Below, one piece after another: positions 1 through 6,607 of a DNA stretch of 7,405 nucleotides; the stretch's first letter is position 1, and every line of letters begins with the position of its first letter. Source of the DNA: Candidatus Saganbacteria bacterium. Its GTDB lineage: Bacteria > Margulisbacteria > WOR-1 > O2-12-FULL-45-9 > XYB2-FULL-48-7. The position numbers and the translations under genes were made by a program. Under the pieces are notes generated by a model. The model was not told where the DNA came from. It saw only the letters and a list, made by a program, of their open reading frames with translations, and searched no databases. Where the stretch lies: NCBI GenBank assembly GCA_020051815.1, contig JAGVQF010000052.1, positions 1-7,405 of the forward strand, read 5' to 3'.

Positions 1-556
1 AGGCCGACGACAACTCATAAAAAAACCTGTAATTCTCAAACGCGTTAGAAGGGCCGTAAATTATCTCGTCCTGATTCAAGCGCTCGGGATAGCGGTCATG
101 GCCCTCAAGCAAATGGGCCTCCTCCCTTGCCTCGCGCAACACGTGAAAATCAAAAGGCAGCAGGGGGTCGGGATACTCGGGCAGATCGACGCGGGACGGA
201 GACTTAAGCGCGACCTCATGCCGGGCATAAAATATCAACCTCTCAACATTCACGAGCCCGAAAGCCGCCTCCGCCAGCTCCGTGGCCTGGCTCGCAGCGC
301 AAACAAGATCGCCGGCCAGGAAGAACTGGGGGTCAGTTATCATATGTTTTGGAAAATGCCCCTCCCAGGCCAGCCTAAAATGCAAAAGCGCCGCTGGCCG
401 GTCTGCCAATTGCTCCGCGGCGGCTTCGGTCGCGCGCCAATCGCGGAGCGTGCCGCGCCGATCCAGCCCCAAAGACCCGGCGACAGATTTAAAACATGAA
501 TAACGCGCGGACAAATCCGCGATCGGCCAAGCCCTGGCCCGGTTCGCAACTTTCAA
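1..556 (-). CDS. Hypothetical protein, 5' part of the gene (C-terminus beyond left edge)
   Basis: This frame is open from a TTG codon at 554-556 to the window edge, giving 185 residues without a stop. The TTG is chosen because GGAGGGG (564-570, - strand) lies 7 nt upstream and no ATG or GTG with a ribosome binding site competes. The protein begins MKVANRARAW. It is Trp/Arg/Ala-rich at first, then acidic and aromatic (for example LPEYPDPLLPFDFH and ENYRFFYEL). No signal peptide, membrane segment or nucleotide-binding motif can be seen, so it is probably cytosolic. I do not recognise the family. It is divergent from the sugar aminotransferase operon across an 80-bp gap, so the two may share control, but nothing shows a common function. 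The strong Shine-Dalgarno and long open frame support a real gene. The other open frames over this region lack such a start. Confidence 0.7.
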   Translation of the reverse strand, partial: MKVANRARAWPIADLSARYSCFKSVAGSLGLDRRGTLRDWRATEAAAEQLADRPAALLHFRLAWEGHFPKHMITDPQFFLAGDLVCAASQATELAEAAFGLVNVERLIFYARHEVALKSPSRVDLPEYPDPLLPFDFHVLREAREEAHLLEGHDRYPERLNQDEIIYGPSNAFENYRFFYELSSA

Positions 557-563
557 CTTATGT

Positions 564-570
564 CCCCTCC
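564..570 (-). promoter_or_regulatory. Shine-Dalgarno that fixes the TTG start of the leftward gene
   Basis: Read on the - strand this is GGAGGGG, followed by ACATAAG (7 nt) and then TTG. The motif and spacing are close to ideal. This is the main reason to accept a TTG start for the hypothetical gene. Confidence 0.7.
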
Positions 571-601
571 AAATATCTATTCGACGACAACCGGTAAAAA
601 T

Positions 602-630
602 TTCACACGGCCGGGAATAGATGTTATAAT
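602..630 (+). promoter_or_regulatory. Sigma70-type promoter with extended -10, predicted to give a leaderless mRNA
   Basis: The -35 is TTCACA (602-607; 5 of 6 to TTGACA). The spacer is exactly 17 bp and the -10 is a perfect TATAAT (625-630). TG at 622-623 adds an extended -10 (TGtTATAAT). Counting the last T of the -10 as -7 puts +1 at 637, the A of the aminotransferase ATG. No Shine-Dalgarno-like sequence lies between the -10 and the ATG, which fits a leaderless transcript. Confidence 0.8.
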
Positions 631-636
631 AGACGC

Positions 637-1743
637 ATGCCGGTCCAATTTTTTGATATCAAAAGACAAAATCAAGCGCTGGCCAAGGAGATCGGCGCCG
701 TTGTCGATCAAGTCATAAGCTCCGGGCGATATATTTTAGGCGAAAATGTCGCCGCCCTCGAAAAAGAATTTGCCGCCTATTGCGGCACCAAGCACGCGGT
801 TGGCGTCGCCTCCGGCACCGACGCCCTCCACCTGGCCCTCAAGGCCTGCGGCATCAAAGCGGGAGACGAGGTCATCACAACTCCTTTCACCTTTGTGGCG
901 ACAGCGGAAGCCATTGCCTACTGCGGCGCCACACCAGTTTTTGTTGATATAGAGCCAAATACATACAACATCAACGTCGCGAGTATCGAGTCGCGAATCA
1001 CGAGTCGCACAAAAGCAATACTGCCCGTACACCTCTACGGTTTAGCCTGCGATATGGATGGAATTGGGAAAATAGCCGCAAAACATGGCTTAAAAGTCAT
1101 CGAAGACTGCGCCCAGGCCACCGGCGCGAAATTTGCCGGCCACCAGGTTGGCAGTTTTGGCGAGGCAGGCTGTTTTTCGTTTTTCCCGACGAAAAACCTC
1201 GGCTGTTTCGGCGACGGCGGCATGATCACGACGAACGATGATAAAGTCGCCGACGAAATTCGCGTTTTGCGCGGCCACGGCAGCCGCCAAACCTACCACT
1301 ATGAGATGATCGGCTATAACAGCCGCCTCGACGAGCTGCAAGCCGCCATAATCAGGGTCAAACTGCCCCACCTCGACAAATTTATTGCCGCCCGGCGCGC
1401 CACGGCCGCCATTTACGACCAGGCGCTCAAAAATTTGCCCGGCCTTCGCCTGCCGCAGGCGCCAAAAGGCCATAACCACACGTATAATCAATATACAATT
1501 CGGCTCATGCAAAGGGATGCTCTATTTGACCATCTAAAAACCCAGGGAACTGGCGCCATGGTCTACTATCCCCTCGCCCTTCATCTCCAGGCCGCTTTTA
1601 AAGAACTTAAGCATAAAGCCGGGGACTTCCCCGAATGCGAAAAGGCCCAAAACGAGGTGATCTCCCTGCCGATCTTTCCGGAACTGACCATAGCCGAAGC
1701 CGAAACCGCCGCCGCTTCTCTTCGGAGCTTCATTAAACAATGA
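637..1743 (+). CDS. DegT/DnrJ/EryC1/StrS-family PLP sugar aminotransferase (GnnB/WbpE-like)
   Basis: This is a 368-residue fold-type I PLP enzyme that transfers an amino group, usually from glutamate, to a keto group on a nucleotide sugar in the cytosol. The family N-terminus FFDIKRQ is present. GTDALH (60-65) belongs to the cofactor phosphate site. E156-D157 (IEDCAQ) supplies the Asp that pairs with the PLP ring nitrogen. K186 in SFFPTKNLG is the Schiff-base lysine, and [12 protein letters not shown] (226-237) is a family signature. The length is normal and the gene looks intact. It is the first gene of an operon and overlaps the Gfo/Idh oxidoreductase gene by 4 bp (ATGA). That pairing matches GnnB-GnnA (UDP-GlcNAc to UDP-GlcNAc3N, for lipid A) or WbpE-WbpB (a uronic acid analogue for O-antigen). 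Family assignment is secure; the substrate is inferred. The start is supported by the family N-terminus and promoter position, not by an SD. Confidence 0.95.
   Translation: MPVQFFDIKRQNQALAKEIGAVVDQVISSGRYILGENVAALEKEFAAYCGTKHAVGVASGTDALHLALKACGIKAGDEVITTPFTFVATAEAIAYCGATPVFVDIEPNTYNINVASIESRITSRTKAILPVHLYGLACDMDGIGKIAAKHGLKVIEDCAQATGAKFAGHQVGSFGEAGCFSFFPTKNLGCFGDGGMITTNDDKVADEIRVLRGHGSRQTYHYEMIGYNSRLDELQAAIIRVKLPHLDKFIAARRATAAIYDQALKNLPGLRLPQAPKGHNHTYNQYTIRLMQRDALFDHLKTQGTGAMVYYPLALHLQAAFKELKHKAGDFPECEKAQNEVISLPIFPELTIAEAETAAASLRSFIKQ
974..1008 (+). repeat. Five tandem 7-bp units inside the aminotransferase gene
   Basis: Successive heptamers are ACGTCGC, GAGTATC, GAGTCGC, GAATCAC and GAGTCGC. 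The last four follow the consensus GAGTCRC with few changes; the first matches at 5 of 7. The array encodes about residues 113-124, in the variable stretch before the conserved [11 protein letters not shown] segment. The unit is not a multiple of three, so loss or gain of one copy would shift the frame. Confidence 0.6.
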
Positions 1744-2654
1744 TCAAAGGCAGGGGAGCTAAGGTCGGGCTGATCGGCCTCGGCTCAATGGGTAAAAACC
1801 ATGCCCGCATCGCGGCCGCGTTAAATGGCATTAACTTGATCGGGATAGCCGACATTAATGCGGGCTCTCATTCGCTCGCGCAAGATTTGGGAGTCCCGGC
1901 CTTTACGGATTACAAAGAACTTTTCCCGCTAAGCGAAGCGCTGATCATTGCCGCGCCGACCGAAACACATTACCAGACAGCGCTGGATTGTCTCAACGCC
2001 GGCAAGCACCTGCTCATTGAAAAACCCTTTACCGGTTCCTCCGCCAAAGCGCGCAGCCTCGGCGCCCTGGCCAAAGAAAAAAACCTGATCCTGGCCGCCG
2101 GATTTATCGAGCGATTCAACCCGGCCTTCCAGCGCCTGCTCAAAGAGATCGGCGGCGAAAAGATCGTCGGGATCGACATCAAACGGCTAAGCCCGTTCCC
2201 GGAAAGGATCGCCGATACCGACGTAATTTTTGACATGATGGTCCACGATCTGGACCTGGTCCAGCTGCTCGCGCCAGAAGAGATTATCGGCCTGAAAGCC
2301 AAGGGCGAAAAGATCAGAACCAAAATGCTCGACAGGGTTATCGCCCACCTGACTTTTAGATCAGGCGCCATCGCCCTCATCGAGGCAAGTCGAGTTTTTG
2401 GCGACCGAACAAGAAGAATCTCGGTTACAACGGAGAAATATCTGGTCGAGGCCGACCTGCTCAACAAGACGATCTATCTGCGCGATTTTACGTCCCCCAC
2501 CCCCAGCACCACGCCGGTCAAACCGGTCGATCAACTCACTGAAGAATTAAAAGATTTTGTCGCCGCGATCAAAGGAAAAAAACAGCCGGCGGTCAGTTGT
2601 GATGATGCCATCAAAACACTGGCCCTGGCGGAAGAGGTAAAAAAAGCATGCTAA
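1740..2654 (+). CDS. Gfo/Idh/MocA-family oxidoreductase, probable nucleotide-sugar 3-dehydrogenase (GnnA/WbpB-like)
   Basis: This 304-residue NAD(P)-dependent dehydrogenase has an N-terminal Rossmann fold and a C-terminal alpha/beta substrate domain. [11 protein letters not shown] (13-23) is the dinucleotide-binding turn. The family motif EKPFTGS (94-100) contains catalytic-type Lys95. MVHDLDLV (167-174) holds the conserved His-Asp pair used in catalysis. The short length suits the GnnA/WbpB type. The ATG lies within the end of the aminotransferase gene (4-bp overlap), with GGAG at 1724-1727. Translational coupling suggests equal amounts of the two enzymes: this one would oxidise C3 of a UDP-N-acetyl sugar and the aminotransferase would then aminate it. 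The dedicated acetyltransferase and epimerase of the WbpB/E route are absent here, which slightly favours GnnA/GnnB. The reaction is inferred; the family is clear. Confidence 0.92.
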   Translation: MIKGRGAKVGLIGLGSMGKNHARIAAALNGINLIGIADINAGSHSLAQDLGVPAFTDYKELFPLSEALIIAAPTETHYQTALDCLNAGKHLLIEKPFTGSSAKARSLGALAKEKNLILAAGFIERFNPAFQRLLKEIGGEKIVGIDIKRLSPFPERIADTDVIFDMMVHDLDLVQLLAPEEIIGLKAKGEKIRTKMLDRVIAHLTFRSGAIALIEASRVFGDRTRRISVTTEKYLVEADLLNKTIYLRDFTSPTPSTTPVKPVDQLTEELKDFVAAIKGKKQPAVSCDDAIKTLALAEEVKKAC

Positions 2655-3694
2655 CGAGTATTGTCGCATTCATTGTGGTTTTTACGGTCCTGGCCCTGGC
2701 CCATGAGACGGGACACCTGATCTGGGCGAAACGCGCCGGCATTCGAGTTTTTGAGTTTGGTCTCGGTTTTGGCCCCCGCCTTTTTTCCTTCCAAAAAAAC
2801 GGGACAACCTACTCGCTCAACCTGATCCCGATACTTGCGTTCGTTCGCATCGCCGGCGAAGGCGAAAGCGAGGAAGACAAGAATTGCCCGGAGAGCGAGA
2901 GCTATCTGACCAAAACCCCGCTGCAAAAATTTAAGACGCTGGTAGCCGGCCCGATGATGAACCTCTTGGCGGCGCTGGTCATTCTCGTTTTTATGTCTCT
3001 GGCTGTCGGCGTCCCCGCCGGGCTCTCCAATGAGATCGCCTCGATCAGTAAAGGGCAGGCCGCGGAAAAAGCCGGCCTGATGGTTGGCGACAGGCTGTTG
3101 GCCATCAACGGAAAAGGGTTCGATAAAATGGAGGCAGCCATTGAGTTCATCCACAAAAATCCGGACAAGCCGCTCCGCCTGGTGGTCGAGCGCCATGGCA
3201 AAAAGATCAAGATTTCCGCCACCCCAAAATTCAATGAAAAGCTGAAAGTCGCCCTGCTCGGCTTTAGCCCAAAAGTTAATTACTCCCGGACAAATCCTCT
3301 ACGCTCCATTTACTATGGGCTTGAACAAACCGCCTCCATGGTCATCGTCACGCTGGTCATTGTCGGCCGCCTGATCACCGGCGGCGTCTCCCTGACCGAC
3401 CTGGCTGGCCCGGTCGGCATCGCCCAGATCACCGGCAAGTACGCCCAGACCGGCCTTATTTCCCTGCTCTATTTTGCCGCTTTTCTCAATGTCAATGTCG
3501 GCGTTTTAAACCTGCTGCCACTGCCGGCGCTCGATGGCGGGAGGATTGCTTTTGTGATAATTGAATGGATCAGAAAAAAACCAGTGGATCCCAAGCTGGA
3601 GAATAAGATCAATTATTGGGGCTTCGTTGCTCTGCTCGGCTTGATGGCGCTGGTCAGCGCCAACGACATCCTACGAATTTTTCGCGGCCAATAG
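2648..3694 (+). CDS. rseP: RseP-type site-2 zinc metalloprotease (M50)
   Basis: This 348-residue inner-membrane protease cleaves within the bilayer; relatives release envelope-stress sigma factors or remove signal-peptide remnants. Zinc ligands are H19 and H23 with catalytic E20 (HETGH) in the first membrane segment, and D296 in [12 protein letters not shown] (288-299). Further hydrophobic segments lie near 98-122, 228-246, 270-295 and 325-344. One PDZ domain spans roughly 125-200, whereas E. coli RseP has two, which explains the shorter length. The usual Gly-Gly of the membrane-associated beta loop (IPLGGYVKM in E. coli) is Leu-Ala here (IPILAFVRI, 60-68). The ATG overlaps the oxidoreductase gene by 7 bp and has AAGAGG at 2632-2637. 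Its location with an amino-sugar pair fits an envelope-biogenesis operon. The 3' end overlaps folD tail to tail by 24 bp. Confidence 0.95.
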   Translation: MLTSIVAFIVVFTVLALAHETGHLIWAKRAGIRVFEFGLGFGPRLFSFQKNGTTYSLNLIPILAFVRIAGEGESEEDKNCPESESYLTKTPLQKFKTLVAGPMMNLLAALVILVFMSLAVGVPAGLSNEIASISKGQAAEKAGLMVGDRLLAINGKGFDKMEAAIEFIHKNPDKPLRLVVERHGKKIKISATPKFNEKLKVALLGFSPKVNYSRTNPLRSIYYGLEQTASMVIVTLVIVGRLITGGVSLTDLAGPVGIAQITGKYAQTGLISLLYFAAFLNVNVGVLNLLPLPALDGGRIAFVIIEWIRKKPVDPKLENKINYWGFVALLGLMALVSANDILRIFRGQ

Positions 3695-4531
3695 CTTAGC
3701 CGCTTTCAACGTATTCTTTAGAAGCAGTGCGATCGTCATTGGGCCCACCCCACCGGGCACCGGCGTCAGATACGCCGCCCTTTCATTGGCCGAATCAAAG
3801 TCAACATCTCCCACCAGTTTTTCCCCGACCCGATTTGTGCCAACATCGATCACGACCGCGTCGCGCTTGATCATTTCACCATGGATGATTTGGGGACTGC
3901 CAACCGCCGCGACCAGAATATCCGCTCTGGCGGTAACCGCTCCCAGGTCTTTTGTTCTTGAATGACAAATTGTGACGGTGGCATTTTTTTGGAGCAGCAA
4001 GAGAGACATTGGCTTGCCAACGATATTGCTCCGGCCAACCACGACAGCCTCTTTCCCCGCAATCTCTATGCCTGTGGACAAGATTAATTCAATCGCGCCT
4101 TGCGGCGTACACGGCACAAAGCCCGAATCATCACCGCGCAAAAGTTTACCCATATTGAGCGGGTGGAGACCGTCAACATCTTTACCCGGGTCGATCTCAT
4201 CCATCACCAGTCGTTCATTTAAACCCGCCGGCAAGGGTAACTGGACAAGGATACCATGAACGCCTGGATCACGATTCAATTGGCGGACAATATCGATCAA
4301 CTCGGCCTGTTTTAGGGTGGCCGGAACACGGCGCACCTCGGAGACTATCCCGACATCGGCGCAACCGCGCTCTTTATTCCGAACGTAGACTTGAGACGCC
4401 GGATCATCACCAACCAAAACAACCGCTAACTTCGGAGCCAGACGCTTCTCGGAAACAAATTTCTGGACGCCGGCCTTGACCTCTGCCCTAACCCCTGCCG
4501 CGATAAATTTTCCATCAATAATTTGAGCCAT
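3671..4531 (-). CDS. folD: Bifunctional methylenetetrahydrofolate dehydrogenase/methenyltetrahydrofolate cyclohydrolase
   Basis: FolD interconverts 5,10-methylene-, 5,10-methenyl- and 10-formyl-tetrahydrofolate in the cytosol with NADP. The length of 286 residues is normal. Visible motifs are [10 protein letters not shown] with Tyr49 and catalytic Lys53, VQLPLP (96-101), KDVDGLHP (117-124) with the conserved Asp118, the dinucleotide-binding [10 protein letters not shown] (166-175) and the [10 protein letters not shown] signature (257-266). The ATG at 4529-4531 has AAGGAG (4544-4549) 12 nt upstream, a rather long spacing. That Shine-Dalgarno sits between two perfect DnaA boxes. The gene follows mnmE by 60 bp on the same strand and is probably its operon partner. 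MnmE consumes a folate-borne one-carbon unit, so the pairing makes biochemical sense. Its end overlaps rseP antisense, with no clear terminator between them. Confidence 0.97.
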   Translation of the reverse strand: MAQIIDGKFIAAGVRAEVKAGVQKFVSEKRLAPKLAVVLVGDDPASQVYVRNKERGCADVGIVSEVRRVPATLKQAELIDIVRQLNRDPGVHGILVQLPLPAGLNERLVMDEIDPGKDVDGLHPLNMGKLLRGDDSGFVPCTPQGAIELILSTGIEIAGKEAVVVGRSNIVGKPMSLLLLQKNATVTICHSRTKDLGAVTARADILVAAVGSPQIIHGEMIKRDAVVIDVGTNRVGEKLVGDVDFDSANERAAYLTPVPGGVGPMTIALLLKNTLKAAKLLAAKNS

Positions 4532-4534
4532 ACT

Positions 4535-4556
4535 TTATCCACACTCCTTATCCACA
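4535..4556 (+). promoter_or_regulatory. Tandem pair of perfect DnaA boxes around the folD ribosome binding site
   Basis: TTATCCACA occurs at 4535-4543 and again at 4548-4556, same orientation, starts 13 bp apart and separated by only CTCC. Read on the - strand, the GGAG between them is the core of the folD Shine-Dalgarno. Each copy is an exact match to the consensus TTATNCACA. No AT-rich unwinding region adjoins them, so they look more like a regulatory or titration site than a full origin. Confidence 0.6.
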
Positions 4557-4591
4557 GGCCTGCGCCTTACGGCTTCGGCCCGCAACCTCAC

Positions 4592-5950
4592 TCATTTACC
4601 AACACAAAATCGGTCAAAGATCTGATCGATGATCTCACCCGAAACCTGATGGCCGGAAACCTCACCAAGCGCGGTCACGGCCCGGCGAAGATCGATCGTG
4701 GAGAGGTCGGCGTTGACGCCGGGCATTGCCACCGACAGGAGCTCTCCCAGGGCCTCTGCCGCCCTCGCCAGGCACTCTTTGTGTCTTAAGTTTATCAAAC
4801 CAACTTCCGACGACATAATCTTACCACGACAGGCATAATCTACAATAGCCTTCCTTAAGCCATCAATTCCGGCTCCGGTTAATGCCGAAACGCTGATCTG
4901 CGGCACCCGGGTAAATTCCTGGCTCAAACTCAAGGCCCGCCCCAAGTCTGATTTATTCAAAACAAAGATCGACTTATCCACATTGATATTTGACAAGAGC
5001 CGGGCGTCTTCCGCCGTCAAACCAACCGAGCCATCAAACACATTGAGTACAATATCGGCCGAGTCGATCTCCCGGAATGTCCGGCTTATCCCCAAGCTCT
5101 CAACTCCAACCGGCGAGTCCCCCACCCCGGCCGTATCAACAAAAACGACCGAGACCCCATCGACCACCACCTCCTCTTCGATCGTGTCCCGAGTCGTGCC
5201 GGAAAGATCGGAAACGATGGCCCGGTCATGCCCAATGATCACGTTCAATAAACTTGACTTACCAACATTCGGCCGGCCAACTATCGCAACCCTGATCCCC
5301 TCCCTTAAGATCCGCCCACCATCCGCCGTCACCAACAAGGCGTCAAGTTCGGCCCTGGCCTCCTGGCAGACAGAGACGACTTTTAAGGAGCCCACTTCAG
5401 GAATATCATCTGGGAAGTCTATGCCTGCTTCCAGCTCGGTCAGTAGCGCCAGCAGGCGGCCACGAAGCCGGCCAACCTTAGCCGACAACGCTCCGGACAA
5501 TTGAGACGCAGCCGATGCCAACCCAGCACCCGACTTTGCCGAGATCAGGTCAACTGCCGCCTCCGCCTTGGCCAGATCGATCTTGCCGTTCAAAAATGCT
5601 CGCTTTGTAAACTCGCCCTTTTCCGCCAAGCGGGCACCGGCCAATATAATCAACTCTAAGGTCTTTTGCAAAATAAATTTTCCGCCATGGCAACTGAACT
5701 CAACAACGTCTTCCCCGGTATAGCTATGGGGGGCTTTGAAGTAGAAGTAGATGATCTCGTCCAGACGCCTTCCCTGATCAATCAGCCAGCCGTGGTAAAT
5801 TTTAGAGGGGATAATGTTGGAAGGAAAAGCCTCAATACACGTCTCTGATACCCCGATCGCCTGATCCCCTGATATCCTGACCACCCCCACCCCGCCCGCT
5901 CCAACCGGGGTCGCTATCGCGGCAATGGTGTCATCAAGCCCATTTTTCAT
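4592..5950 (-). CDS. mnmE: tRNA uridine-5-carboxymethylaminomethyl modification GTPase MnmE
   Basis: With MnmG, MnmE installs the (carboxymethyl)aminomethyl group at C5 of the wobble uridine in certain tRNAs, using methylene-tetrahydrofolate, glycine or ammonia, and GTP hydrolysis. At 452 residues it is full length. The N-terminal folate-binding domain starts with DTIAAIATPVGAGGVGVVRISG-type sequence (7-28, split here only by description). The helical domain is interrupted by the G domain: G1 GRPNVGKSS (225-233), G2 GTTRDT (251-256), G3 DTAG (272-275), G4 NKSD (332-335). Glu284 sits where the catalytic Glu282 of E. coli is expected. The C-terminal CVGK (449-452) retains the conserved cysteine. 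The ATG has no strong SD; only GGA at 5956-5958, inside the parS site, is suitably placed. folD follows 60 bp downstream. Confidence 0.98.
   Translation of the reverse strand: MKNGLDDTIAAIATPVGAGGVGVVRISGDQAIGVSETCIEAFPSNIIPSKIYHGWLIDQGRRLDEIIYFYFKAPHSYTGEDVVEFSCHGGKFILQKTLELIILAGARLAEKGEFTKRAFLNGKIDLAKAEAAVDLISAKSGAGLASAASQLSGALSAKVGRLRGRLLALLTELEAGIDFPDDIPEVGSLKVVSVCQEARAELDALLVTADGGRILREGIRVAIVGRPNVGKSSLLNVIIGHDRAIVSDLSGTTRDTIEEEVVVDGVSVVFVDTAGVGDSPVGVESLGISRTFREIDSADIVLNVFDGSVGLTAEDARLLSNINVDKSIFVLNKSDLGRALSLSQEFTRVPQISVSALTGAGIDGLRKAIVDYACRGKIMSSEVGLINLRHKECLARAAEALGELLSVAMPGVNADLSTIDLRRAVTALGEVSGHQVSGEIIDQIFDRFCVGK
4974..4982 (+). promoter_or_regulatory. Third perfect DnaA box, inside mnmE
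   Basis: This is an exact TTATCCACA in the same orientation as the tandem pair about 420 bp away. It encodes NVDKS in mnmE, so it could be coincidental. However, one exact copy of this 9-mer is not expected in a window of this size (about 0.06 expected on both strands with even base use). Confidence 0.4.
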
Positions 5951-5952
5951 TA

Positions 5953-5968
5953 TGTTCCACGTGAAACA
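5953..5968. other. parS: parS centromere site (ParB-binding), between jag and mnmE
   Basis: TGTTCCACGTGAAACA is identical to the classic Bacillus subtilis parS and fits the general bacterial consensus TGTTNCACGTGAAACA. It fills 16 of the 19 bp between the mnmE start codon and the jag stop codon. ParB bound here would spread along flanking DNA and load SMC/condensin near the origin. Because the site is transcribed as the mnmE leader, its sequence also serves as the mnmE translation initiation region. Confidence 0.93.
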
Positions 5969-5969
5969 T

Positions 5970-6590
5970 CTATTTCGGGGCGATGACCATCCGCCTATCC
6001 TTGCCCTCGCCGACGCTGTAGCTCTTGACCTTCGGATTCTCCTGTAAATAAAGGTGGATCATGCGCCGATCAGACGCTTCCATATAAGGCAAGACTTTTT
6101 CGGCCCCCGTTTGTTCAACTTCGTCCGCCACCTCCGCCGCCAAGCGCTGGAGTGACTTCTCGCGCTTATCCATATAACCGCCGGCATCGATATGGACCCT
6201 GGTCATAACGCCCGTCGATTTTCGCAGCATCGCGCCCACAACAACCTCCAGCGACTTCAACATGGCCCCTTCCTTGCCGATGATCCTGCCCATGTCCTCG
6301 CCCTTCACCGCCAACCTAACCTCGGCCTCGCCCTCACCCTCAAGCTCGGCAATAGCCAACAAGCCCATCTTGTCGAGAATGTTTTGCAGGGCCTGCGTGG
6401 CTTCCTCCGCCGCCGATCCCTGAACTACGGCTTCCACCTCCGCCTCTTCACCGCCGATAATCCCCATGACGGCTGGTTTTCCTTCAGAGATCACATTGAC
6501 TTTGACGCTTTCCTTGCTTACGCCAAGGACCGCCGCCGCGGCCGCCACCGCCTCTTCAACATTCTTACCCTTCATTTTAATAGATTTCAT
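5970..6590 (-). CDS. khpB: RNA-binding protein KhpB (Jag; Jag-N, KH and R3H domains)
   Basis: This 206-residue cytosolic RNA-binding protein belongs to the SpoIIIJ-associated (Jag) family, normally encoded directly after yidC. The Jag-N domain covers about 1-55 (MKSIKMKGKNVEEAV; GKPAVMGIIGGEEAEVEA). A KH domain follows at about 75-140 with the RNA-contacting loop GKEG at 105-108. The C-terminal R3H domain includes SDRRMIHLYL, with Arg175/176 and His179, and ends RRMVIAPK. The frame stays open upstream to 6665, but the ATG at 6588-6590 is chosen: it has AGGAGGGG directly upstream, and the protein then starts at the family's normal N-terminus. This removes an apparent overlap and leaves a 17-bp gap after yidC. 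In relatives KhpB acts with KhpA in post-transcriptional control of cell division and envelope genes. That role here is inferred from the family. Confidence 0.95.
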   Translation of the reverse strand: MKSIKMKGKNVEEAVAAAAAVLGVSKESVKVNVISEGKPAVMGIIGGEEAEVEAVVQGSAAEEATQALQNILDKMGLLAIAELEGEGEAEVRLAVKGEDMGRIIGKEGAMLKSLEVVVGAMLRKSTGVMTRVHIDAGGYMDKREKSLQRLAAEVADEVEQTGAEKVLPYMEASDRRMIHLYLQENPKVKSYSVGEGKDRRMVIAPK

Positions 6591-6593
6591 ATG

Positions 6594-6601
6594 CCCCTCC
6601 T
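6594..6601 (-). promoter_or_regulatory. Shine-Dalgarno that fixes the khpB start at 6590
   Basis: AGGAGGGG on the - strand, with the AGGAGG core 5 nt from the ATG. It supports the shorter, family-like start rather than an upstream alternative near 6665 inside yidC. Confidence 0.85.
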
Positions 6602-6607
6602 GAAAAA

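Noticed and set aside
135..150. CACGTG-centred, parS-like sequence
   Set aside because: Only about 10 of 16 positions match; the left arm fails. A similar motif at 6799-6814 matches even less well.
98..503. Open frames on the + strand opposite the leftward hypothetical gene, and a 69-residue - strand frame at 340-549
   Set aside because: They lack good ribosome binding sites and have Arg/Pro/Ala-rich composition typical of shadow frames. The - strand frame starting at 556 has a strong SD and stays open to the edge.
3684..3703. GCGGC/GCCGC hairpin at the rseP-folD junction as a bidirectional terminator
   Set aside because: The stem is only 5 bp with a 10-nt loop, followed by three Ts on + and by As on -; too weak to call.
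4073..4081. One-mismatch DnaA boxes here (TTGTCCACA on the - strand), at 3147-3155 and at 6166-6174
   Set aside because: One or two single-mismatch copies are expected by chance in this length, and all lie within conserved coding sequence.
4557..4591. Possible stem-loop between mnmE and folD as a terminator
   Set aside because: Pairing is interrupted (AGG, TGCG/CGCA, GCC/GGC pieces) and no T-tract follows on the - strand. The genes look co-transcribed.
4535..4591. Complete oriC in the mnmE-folD gap
   Set aside because: Two DnaA boxes are present, but the rest of the gap is GC-rich with no AT-rich unwinding element.
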